From Bacillota bacterium (lineage in GTDB: Bacteria; Bacillota_I; Bacilli_A; Erysipelotrichales; Erysipelotrichaceae): a stretch of DNA of 18,059 nt. Below are positions 7,885 through 13,950 of this stretch, piece by piece (the stretch's first letter is position 1; each line of letters starts with the position of its first letter). The position numbers were made by a program, and so were the translations under genes. The notes beneath the pieces were generated by a model. It was given only the letters and a program-made list of their open reading frames with translations. It did no database searches and had not been told where the DNA came from. The stretch covers positions 1 through 18,059 of the forward strand of contig JAEWFZ010000013.1 in assembly GCA_023388535.1 (NCBI GenBank), read 5' to 3'.

Positions 7885-8553
7885 ATGAAACTCAAGAAAA
7901 TATCCAAACGCAAAGCTTTTCGCAGCCGTCAATTAAAAAACGAGCGCAAGCGATTAATTAAAATCGATTTAGTAAAGCATCTAATTAAAAAGATAGACGA
8001 TCCCATTGCCCTTTATCAAGCACAGATGATCGAACAGGGCTTAATATCGAAAGATTATATAGAAAGCTATTACGATAAATTTCAGTTGGATTATCAGGAT
8101 GTCTGGAATCAGTTAAGCTTTGATCAAAAATCGATATTTATCAATCGGGAAATGAAAGATTTATTTAGTTCGTTACGCTATGTCCAGTTGGAGACTGGAA
8201 CTAGAATTTATCTGCCTTTTTTTAGTGAGCGTTTTAATCGCTTTTATCGCGATAGTATTGCGGTGATGGATATGCCACATTTTAGGAAACAATTTGAGTC
8301 CTTTTTTCAACATTGTATTAAGCCAATTTCCTTTGGCCAAATTATTTATACTGGAAATTTTTGCCAAGCTAAATTATTTTATTCAATCCATAAACAGCAT
8401 TATTTTTTACTGGACAGTTTGAATCATTTAATTATCGAAGTTAATAATAGTAAAAATACCGATTATTACCGTATTATCAGTAAGGGTAATATCTTGTATA
8501 ATGAAGACGTTGAAACCCATTTAATAAATCAAATAGCTAAGGAAATAGTATGA
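7885..8553 (+). CDS. Unrecognised 222-aa protein with basic N-terminus
   Basis: I do not recognise this family. The first 36 residues are extremely basic (MKLKKISKRKAFRSRQLKNE, then RKRLIKIDLVKHLIKK), suggesting contact with nucleic acid, ribosome or membrane phospholipid. The rest is rich in aromatic residues and predicted mixed helix and strand (TRIYLPFF at 106-113, FGQIIYTGNF at 150-159). There is no signal peptide, transmembrane span or metal motif. Two cysteines, C144 and C160, are present. The ribosome-binding site AAAGGAT lies before ATG 7885. The stop overlaps the murE start by ATGA, so it is expressed with the ligase. It looks like a real gene: a full-length frame with normal spacing on both sides. 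Confidence 0.75.
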   Translation: MKLKKISKRKAFRSRQLKNERKRLIKIDLVKHLIKKIDDPIALYQAQMIEQGLISKDYIESYYDKFQLDYQDVWNQLSFDQKSIFINREMKDLFSSLRYVQLETGTRIYLPFFSERFNRFYRDSIAVMDMPHFRKQFESFFQHCIKPISFGQIIYTGNFCQAKLFYSIHKQHYFLLDSLNHLIIEVNNSKNTDYYRIISKGNILYNEDVETHLINQIAKEIV

Positions 8554-10022
8554 AATTATCTGAATTTTTACCGACAACTTCAGCACTTCAAATTGAAGAT
8601 GTCATGTATGATAGCCGAGAACCATTAGAGAACAGTGTTTTTTATTGTCTTTCGGGTCTAACCCACGATGGTCATCAATTCGCCGCTCAAGCCATTTCCA
8701 ATGGGGCAATTGCGATTGTGGCCAGCCGTCCTTTAGTAGAATTAGAGAACCAAGCCGAGATCATCTATGTTGACGATGTTGAAAGCATTTTCTATGAATC
8801 GGTAGCCAAATTCTTTGATTACCCAAGTAAGAAGCTCTATATGGTTGCTGTCACCGGAACCAATGGAAAAACTTCAACCGCCATCATGACCTATCGTTTA
8901 GTATCGAAAGTAACAAAAGCGGCATATATTGGAACCTTGGGTGTTTTATTTGGCAACGAAAGTTTGCCTTATGAATATACAACGCCTGATTATGTCAGTA
9001 TTAATCGCTATTTGAAGACGATGGTCGATGCTGGAGTAAAATTTTGTGTCTTAGAAGCTTCTTCCCAAGGTTTAGAACAAAATCGACTTCATGGAATTGA
9101 TTTTAATGTTGTCGTATTTACCAACTTGACCCATGAACATCTTGATTTTCATGGCACTATGGAGAATTACTACCAAGCTAAAAAGAAAGCTTTCGTCGAT
9201 TTAGATTTTGAAGATCGTGCGGTATTAAATATTGACGATAAATACGGAAGACGTTTAAACGAAGAATTAGAGATTCCTAAAATAACTTATTCTAAGGAAG
9301 ATGAAACCGCCGATTATTATCTAGAAGAATTAGAGACCGATTTAAAACAATCTATCTTTAGTTTGAAAACTCCAGAAAAAAGCTTAACGTTTACCACCGA
9401 TGTTAGAGGACATTACAATATTGATAATTTAATCGATGCCTTAATTGTTTGTAAGCAATTTGGCATTGATTTGGAGAAGTTATCTTTAGAGCCTTTAATT
9501 ATTGGCAATATTGAGGGTAGGGTAGATATAGTTCAACGACCGTCGTTTCCGACCGTCGTCGTCGATTATGCTCATACCCCTGATGGCTTTACCAAAGTAT
9601 TTCAGTTCGCCTTATCGCTTGTGCCTGAGGATGGCGACATTATCGCGGTCTTTGGTTCGGCAGGTAGACGCGACGCCAGCAAACGTAAATTACTCGGCCG
9701 GATTGCGGATGAGTTTGCCGATCGCATCATCTTAACCGAAGAAGATCAACGCGATGAAGACCTCTCTGCGATTAACAAGATGATTCGCGAGGGCATTAAG
9801 AATAAACCTTCGGTAGAAATTGTAAATCGTTATGAAGCCATTCATCAAGCCATCGTTACCGCTTTACCCCATGATATTATTTTGATCTTAGGTAAAGGCC
9901 GCGAACAGTTCAATGCCCGAGGTTCTCAACCGGATGATTATATCGGTGATTATCAAGCGGTACTAGAAATATTTAATTCCATACAAGCAGAGGAGGAAAA
10001 CAATGGAAATAGCAATCAATAA
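8550..10022 (+). CDS. murE: MurE-like Mur ligase (UDP-MurNAc-tripeptide synthetase family)
   Basis: A 490-aa ATP-dependent ligase expected to add the third residue to UDP-MurNAc-L-Ala-D-Glu in the cytoplasm. In order: the N-terminal substrate domain with DSR (21-23), the ATP loop TGTNGKTS (102-109), TTPD (144-147), TNLTHEHLDFHGTMENY (191-207) with the likely carbamylated lysine K211 or K212 nearby, VVDYAHTPDGF (337-347), and DASKR (375-379). Several signatures depart from textbook MurE: EVSSHAL reads EASSQGL (169-175), the amino-acid pocket DNPR reads EDQR (398-401), and GKGHE reads GKGRE (448-452). The choice of diaminopimelate, lysine or another residue therefore cannot be called. It could be the sole MurE of this lineage or a paralogue. 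Its end overlaps deoC by 20 bp. Confidence 0.88.
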   Translation: MKLSEFLPTTSALQIEDVMYDSREPLENSVFYCLSGLTHDGHQFAAQAISNGAIAIVASRPLVELENQAEIIYVDDVESIFYESVAKFFDYPSKKLYMVAVTGTNGKTSTAIMTYRLVSKVTKAAYIGTLGVLFGNESLPYEYTTPDYVSINRYLKTMVDAGVKFCVLEASSQGLEQNRLHGIDFNVVVFTNLTHEHLDFHGTMENYYQAKKKAFVDLDFEDRAVLNIDDKYGRRLNEELEIPKITYSKEDETADYYLEELETDLKQSIFSLKTPEKSLTFTTDVRGHYNIDNLIDALIVCKQFGIDLEKLSLEPLIIGNIEGRVDIVQRPSFPTVVVDYAHTPDGFTKVFQFALSLVPEDGDIIAVFGSAGRRDASKRKLLGRIADEFADRIILTEEDQRDEDLSAINKMIREGIKNKPSVEIVNRYEAIHQAIVTALPHDIILILGKGREQFNARGSQPDDYIGDYQAVLEIFNSIQAEEENNGNSNQ

Positions 10023-10671
10023 ACTCATCGACCACACCTTATTAAAACCTGAAGCCAGCAGCGAACAAATCGAAACACTTTGTCAAGAAGCCTTAGAGCA
10101 TGATTTTGCGAGCGTTATGGTTAATCCTTGTCGGATTGAGCAATGCGTTCAATTGCTTAAAGATAGCGATGTTTTAGTTGCTACTGTTATCGGATTTCCT
10201 TTAGGCGCTAATAGTAAAGAAACTAAAGTTGCTGAAGTACAAGATGCGCTGGCTAAAGGGGCTCAAGAAATCGATATGGTCTTAAACATCGGTTTATTAA
10301 AAGAAGGTAAAACCGAAGCAGTAATCGAGGAAATAAAAGCGATTAAAGCCTTACTTCCCGATAAAATCTTAAAAGTTATCATCGAAACAGCTCTTTTAAA
10401 TGAAGAAGAAAAGATAAGAGCTTGTCATTGCGTATCCGAAGCCAAAGCTGATTTTATTAAAACCAGTACCGGATTCTCCACCCATGGTGCCACCGTTGAG
10501 GATGTCGCTTTATTGCGTAAACATGTCGCTCCTGAAATTGCCGTTAAAGCTGCGGGCGGGGTACGTTCTTACGAAGATTTGGTTCGTATGGTCGAAGCTG
10601 GCGCCACGCGTATCGGCACTTCCAGTGGTGTTGCCTTAGTCAGTAAGAAAGTTAGTGAATCAAGCTATTAA
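10003..10671 (+). CDS. deoC: Deoxyribose-phosphate aldolase
   Basis: A 222-aa class I aldolase cleaving 2-deoxyribose 5-phosphate to glyceraldehyde 3-phosphate and acetaldehyde. The Schiff-base lysine is K153 in FIKTSTGF, the proton-relay lysine is K182 in VKAAGGVRS, and D91 sits in the conserved EIDMVLNIG. The length is the family norm. The ribosome-binding site GAGGAGG lies inside the end of murE, 6-7 bp before the ATG. It completes deoxynucleoside breakdown together with pdp earlier in the same run. No clear terminator is seen after it, only a weak 5-bp hairpin near 10679. Confidence 0.96.
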   Translation: MEIAINKLIDHTLLKPEASSEQIETLCQEALEHDFASVMVNPCRIEQCVQLLKDSDVLVATVIGFPLGANSKETKVAEVQDALAKGAQEIDMVLNIGLLKEGKTEAVIEEIKAIKALLPDKILKVIIETALLNEEEKIRACHCVSEAKADFIKTSTGFSTHGATVEDVALLRKHVAPEIAVKAAGGVRSYEDLVRMVEAGATRIGTSSGVALVSKKVSESSY

Positions 10672-10698
10672 TCATTTTGTATTTTGATACATTTTGCT

Positions 10699-10727
10699 TT
10701 GACAAAATATTACTCATATGTAATAAT
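10699..10727 (+). promoter_or_regulatory. Strong promoter for rpsU
   Basis: A perfect -35 TTGACA (10699-10704) is followed by the extended -10 TGTAATAAT (10719-10727). Spacing is 17 if the hexamer is AATAAT. It predicts a transcript start near 10734, giving a short leader with the strong ribosome-binding site GAGGGGAGG (10744-10752). Confidence 0.8.
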
Positions 10728-10758
10728 GTTACTGCTTGCAACAGAGGGGAGGATAGGA

Positions 10759-10953
10759 ATGGCCAAAGTTATAGTTAAAGAGAACGAAGAGCTCGATGAC
10801 GCTCTGCGACGTTGGAAACGTCAGGTCTCTCGAAACGGAACCCTTGCTGAAGCTCGCAAAAGAGAATATTATGTTAAGCCCGGTGTGAAACGTAAGTTAA
10901 AACAAGAAGCAGCTCGTAAAGCAGCCCGTAAGAAGAACAGAAGAAAACGTTAA
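10759..10953 (+). CDS. rpsU: 30S ribosomal protein bS21
   Basis: A 64-aa, strongly basic small-subunit protein located near the anti-Shine-Dalgarno end of 16S rRNA. It begins MAKVIVKENEELDDALRRWK, with the family pattern of an acidic N-terminal ELDDALRR followed by REYYVKPGVKRK and a C-terminal lysine/arginine tail. A longer frame begins at 10684, but ATG 10759 is the true start: it follows the promoter and GAGGGGAGG, and matches the usual protein length. It has its own promoter and terminator. The yqeY gene that often follows rpsU in Bacillota is absent here. Confidence 0.96.
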   Translation: MAKVIVKENEELDDALRRWKRQVSRNGTLAEARKREYYVKPGVKRKLKQEAARKAARKKNRRKR

Positions 10954-10959
10954 TACAAC

Positions 10960-10995
10960 CACCGGTGTTTAATTAGGTCCCTACGACCTATTAAA
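10960..10995 (+). other. Palindrome plus bulged hairpin in the rpsU 3' region
   Basis: The 8-bp palindrome CACCGGTG (10960-10967) directly abuts a hairpin. In the hairpin, TTTAATTAGGTC (10968-10979) pairs with GACCTATTAAA (10985-10995), giving 11 bp with one bulged T (10974) and a 5-nt loop. It lies between the rpsU stop and the terminator, so it would be part of the rpsU transcript. The role is unknown; a 3' stabiliser or protein-binding site is possible. Confidence 0.55.
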
Positions 10996-11005
10996 GCTAA
11001 GGTAT

Positions 11006-11031
11006 AAACCGAAGAAATCTTCGGTTTTTTT
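11006..11031 (+). terminator. Rho-independent terminator after rpsU
   Basis: AAACCGAAGA (11006-11015) and TCTTCGGTTT (11018-11027) are perfect complements, followed by more T to 11031. This separates rpsU from the phoH-pho-pst genes. Confidence 0.9.
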
Positions 11032-11133
11032 ATTTGCTTTACTGGTTTTAATAACACTTGGCTATGGTTATCAGATATGACTTTATATTGAAATTAAAAC
11101 ACTTAACCTATAAACTAGAACTGAGGTGATGAT

Positions 11134-12066
11134 TTGAGAATCAAAGATATATTTCCATTAGAAACCACAAATTTAAAAATACAACAACTAATTGGACCCA
11201 ACGATCAAACGCTAAGACTACTTGAAAAAAAATATAATGTAGAACTAAACTTAAGAGGCGATCAAGTTTTAATTAATGGTGAATTAAGCGAAGTTAAAAA
11301 AGTAAAAGAAAAATTATCAGAACTATTAACCCGTTTAGAAGTCGATGACAAACTGGACTATCAAACTGTTTATGAAATTGTCGAACATGGTAGTTTAGTC
11401 GATACTGGTAAACCATTGACCTATACATATGATGGTAAACAGATTTACGCGAAAACGGCCGGTCAGGCTCAGTTTATTAAAATTATGAAAAATCATCCGC
11501 TTACCTTTGCGATTGGACCAGCAGGAACTGGAAAAACTTTCTTGGCGGTCGCTTATGGAGTTTCCTTATTTAGAAGAAATGAAATCAAACGGATTGTTTT
11601 AACTCGACCAGCGGTTGAAGCCGGGGAATCGCTCGGTTTCTTACCTGGTGATCTAAGAGAAAAGGTCGATCCATACCTGCAACCGCTCTATGATGCCCTA
11701 TACGTCCTCTTAGGGACGGAAGCGGTCGATAAAATGATTGAGAAAAAACAGATTGAAATAGCTCCGCTAGCGTATATGCGTGGTCGTACCCTAGATGATG
11801 CGATCGTTATTTTAGATGAAGCTCAAAACACCACCACCTCACAAATGAAAATGTTTTTAACGCGACTGGGATTTCATTCCAAAATGATCGTAACCGGGGA
11901 TATCACCCAAATCGACTTAAAAACGCAAGAAATGTCGGGATTACTAGATGCACAAAGAAGACTACAGGGGATACCGGAAATCGGCTTTGTACAACTTAAG
12001 TTAAGTGATATTGTACGGCATCCATTAGTTTCTAAAATTTTATCTAAATATGAAAATGAGAATTGA
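11134..12066 (+). CDS. phoH: PhoH-family ATPase
   Basis: A 310-aa cytoplasmic P-loop ATPase of the PhoH/YbeZ type, linked in other bacteria to RNA handling and ribosome maturation. An N-terminal KH-like segment (about 10-65, LIGPNDQTLRLLEKKYNVE) precedes the ATPase core. That core has Walker A GPAGTGKT (128-135), LTRPAVEAGESLGFLPGD (156-173), Walker B VILDEAQN (225-232) and VTGDITQID (253-261). The start is TTG 11134: GAGGTG (11123-11128) is 5 bp before it, and the nearby GTG/ATG codons hit a stop after two or three codons. Its usual partner ybeY does not follow; the stop instead lies 5 bp before the phosphate response regulator. Confidence 0.95.
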   Translation: MRIKDIFPLETTNLKIQQLIGPNDQTLRLLEKKYNVELNLRGDQVLINGELSEVKKVKEKLSELLTRLEVDDKLDYQTVYEIVEHGSLVDTGKPLTYTYDGKQIYAKTAGQAQFIKIMKNHPLTFAIGPAGTGKTFLAVAYGVSLFRRNEIKRIVLTRPAVEAGESLGFLPGDLREKVDPYLQPLYDALYVLLGTEAVDKMIEKKQIEIAPLAYMRGRTLDDAIVILDEAQNTTTSQMKMFLTRLGFHSKMIVTGDITQIDLKTQEMSGLLDAQRRLQGIPEIGFVQLKLSDIVRHPLVSKILSKYENEN

Positions 12067-12071
12067 TACTT

Positions 12072-12740
12072 ATGGCAAGAATATTAATTATTGAAGATGA
12101 ACTCTCGATTTCAAAACTACTTAAATACGATTTAAGTTCCATCGGCTATCAAGTGGATACGGCTGCTGATGGTGAAATCGGCTTAGAAATGAGTCTAAGC
12201 GACCAGTATGACTGTATCGTTATCGATTGGATGTTACCTAAGCTAAGTGGCATCGAAATCATTAAACGACTACGTCAAGAACAAATGGATACCATTTTAA
12301 TTCTCTTAACCGCCAAAGACGAAGAGATGGATATCCTGGAAGGTTTTGAAGCTGGCTGTGATGACTATATAACTAAACCATTTTCGACTCGGCAACTTCA
12401 AGCCCGAATCAAAGCTCACCTGAAACGCTATCAACCGCGGCAAGTTGATCAAATTGTTGTTGGTAATACGACGATGGATCTGACGCGTTATCAAGTTTTG
12501 GTCGATGATGAACCCATTATCTTAACTAAAACCGAATTTGAATTATTGCGCTTTTTACTTTCCCATCCCGATCATGTCTTATCCAGAGAACAGATTTTAA
12601 ATGAGATTTGGAATTTTGATTATGATGGTGATACTAGAATTGTGGATGTCCATGTTTTCAAACTAAGATCGAAATTAAAAGAAGCTGATTGGAGTATAGA
12701 ATCCATCCGTGGAGTGGGCTATGTGGTCAAAAAGAAATAA
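12072..12740 (+). CDS. phoP: PhoP-type response regulator (OmpR family)
   Basis: A 222-aa transcription factor. The receiver domain has the acidic pair E8/D9, phosphoacceptor D52 in VIDWMLP, T80 and K102 in TKPF. The winged-helix DNA-binding domain (about 128-222) has LTKTEFELLRFLLSHPDHVLSREQI spread over 151-175 and RIVDVHVFKLRSKL (189-202), with RGVGYVV closing it. I prefer ATG 12072 (MARILIIEDE), the family-typical start, over an in-frame TTG at 12063 inside the phoH end. The ribosome-binding site is weak, so translation may be coupled to phoH. Adjacency to a PhoR-like kinase, an upstream-of-pstS Pho box and pst genes supports a phosphate-response role. Confidence 0.9.
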   Translation: MARILIIEDELSISKLLKYDLSSIGYQVDTAADGEIGLEMSLSDQYDCIVIDWMLPKLSGIEIIKRLRQEQMDTILILLTAKDEEMDILEGFEAGCDDYITKPFSTRQLQARIKAHLKRYQPRQVDQIVVGNTTMDLTRYQVLVDDEPIILTKTEFELLRFLLSHPDHVLSREQILNEIWNFDYDGDTRIVDVHVFKLRSKLKEADWSIESIRGVGYVVKKK

Positions 12741-13878
12741 TATTTTAATCATCGCTTTGATAAGCGTATTGCTATTACTGATAGAACGGATGTTTATTAA
12801 AAACAATCCGCTCTTTTTTCTTGTTTTGTTAGTTCTTATGATCTCGGTTTTGTTTTTACTTGTTGTTAAAGACGAAGCGCCTAAAGCCTATGATGATTTT
12901 ACTCAACTCAATACGGAGCGAATTATTCAAGCCATCGACTTACCGATTTGTATCATCGATACGGAAGCTAAAATTTTATTTGAAAATACGATGTTTAAAA
13001 AACTCTTTCAGTCCAAAGAGGGGATTGATGCCGAGGTTAAGAATTATTTTACGACCATTGTTTCTAATTATTCTAAAGCAGCTCGATTTCTTTATATCGA
13101 ATTTCGCACCTATCGGGTCGTTGCTTCGCAATTAGAAAGCAAAGACTTAGTAGTAACCTTTACCGATATTACCGAATATATGGAAAGTCAAAACATGCAA
13201 AAACGTTTTATTGCGGATGCTAGCCATGAATTAAAAACACCGTTAACCTCAATTAAGTTAACCGTCGATATCTTAAAGAACAGTTCGGATATCAATCAAC
13301 AAGATCGAAACGAATTTTTAGACAATTTAGAACGTCAGACCAATCGTTTAATGCTTTTGGTAAATGATTTACTAACCATGTCGCGCTTAGCTTCAGCGCG
13401 AATTCCAATGCGCTATGAAACTTTATCTTTAAATGAACTATTAGCAGAGCTGGTCTTTAATCAACAAACGACCATCGATAAAAAAGGGATAGATATCATT
13501 TTACCAACGGAAGACATCAATCTCTACAGCGATCGCCAAAAGCTTTCTCAAATCTTAGAAAACTTATTTGTTAATGCGCTTAATTATACTAATTTTGGTA
13601 ATATTCGCTTTCTTACTGAAGTCGCCAGCGATAATGTAAAAATTCGCGTCGCTGATACCGGAACTGGAATCAGTGCTAAGGATATTAATTTTGTTTTTGA
13701 TCGCTTCTTTCGCTCCGATAGTGCCCGTTCTCGCGATATCGGTGGTACTGGTCTGGGTTTGAGTATTGTTAAGGAATTAGTGGAAAATTTAGGCGGTAGT
13801 ATTCGCGTTAAGAGTGAGTTAAACGCCGGTACGGTCTTTACCATTGAGCTTCCTCAAGAAGAATTAACAGAAAATTAA
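12721..13878 (+). CDS. phoR: PhoR-type sensor histidine kinase, without an outside sensor domain
   Basis: A 385-aa membrane kinase for the preceding regulator. Two hydrophobic helices (about 8-22 and 30-49) are joined by only about seven residues, so there is practically no extracytoplasmic loop. A PAS-like region follows (about 66-150, IIQAIDLPICIIDTEAKILF). The kinase core has H169 in DASHELKTPLTSI, the N box NLFVNALNYT (281-290), G1 ADTGTGI (311-317), the F box FDRFFRSD (326-333) and G2 GGTGLGLS (341-348). ATG 12721 is chosen over GTG 12709 because GGAG (12711-12714) lies 6 bp before it. It overlaps phoP by 20 bp. Its last codons form part of the pstS Pho box. Confidence 0.92.
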   Translation: MWSKRNNILIIALISVLLLLIERMFIKNNPLFFLVLLVLMISVLFLLVVKDEAPKAYDDFTQLNTERIIQAIDLPICIIDTEAKILFENTMFKKLFQSKEGIDAEVKNYFTTIVSNYSKAARFLYIEFRTYRVVASQLESKDLVVTFTDITEYMESQNMQKRFIADASHELKTPLTSIKLTVDILKNSSDINQQDRNEFLDNLERQTNRLMLLVNDLLTMSRLASARIPMRYETLSLNELLAELVFNQQTTIDKKGIDIILPTEDINLYSDRQKLSQILENLFVNALNYTNFGNIRFLTEVASDNVKIRVADTGTGISAKDINFVFDRFFRSDSARSRDIGGTGLGLSIVKELVENLGGSIRVKSELNAGTVFTIELPQEELTEN

Positions 13879-13917
13879 CAGAAAATAGCAAGCAAATTAA
13901 TATACGTTTTATACGAT
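13864..13917 (+). promoter_or_regulatory. Pho box (four 11-bp repeats) and promoter of pstS
   Basis: Four TTAACA-like hexamers start exactly 11 bp apart: TTAACA at 13864, TTAACA at 13875, TAGCAA at 13886 and TTAATA at 13897. This matches the PhoP-binding repeat of Bacillus (TT(A/T/C)ACA-type hexamers, 11-bp period). A -10-like TATACG (13910-13915) or TACGAT (13912-13917) follows, with no proper -35, as expected for an activator-dependent promoter. The first two repeats overlap the end of phoR and include its stop codon. Confidence 0.78.
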
Positions 13918-13920
13918 ATT

Positions 13921-13942
13921 CACGCAGGCAAATTACTGCGTG
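13921..13942 (+). promoter_or_regulatory. Hairpin in the pstS leader
   Basis: CACGCAG (13921-13927) and CTGCGTG (13936-13942) form a perfect 7-bp stem with an 8-nt loop. Its last base is the first G of the GGAGG ribosome-binding site (13942-13946) of pstS. It sits close to the expected transcript start, so it could protect the 5' end or tune translation. Confidence 0.6.
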
Positions 13943-13950
13943 GAGGAAAA

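Noticed and set aside
10675..10695. TGTAT / ATACA hairpin after deoC as a terminator
   Set aside because: Only a 5-bp AT-rich stem with no proper T run; too weak to call.
10684..10758. 25-residue N-terminal extension of bS21
   Set aside because: It would run through the rpsU promoter; bS21 starts at 10759, with a strong ribosome-binding site and the family length.
11092..11108. TTAAAA / TTAACC as a Pho box before phoH
   Set aside because: The hexamers are 9 bp apart, not 11, and no further repeats are in phase.
11088..11114. TTGAAA and TATAAA as a phoH promoter
   Set aside because: Spacing is only 15 bp and the transcript would start at the ribosome-binding site, leaving almost no leader.
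12860..13135. 91-residue + strand frame inside phoR
   Set aside because: Out-of-frame shadow of the PAS region; low-complexity composition and no family resemblance.
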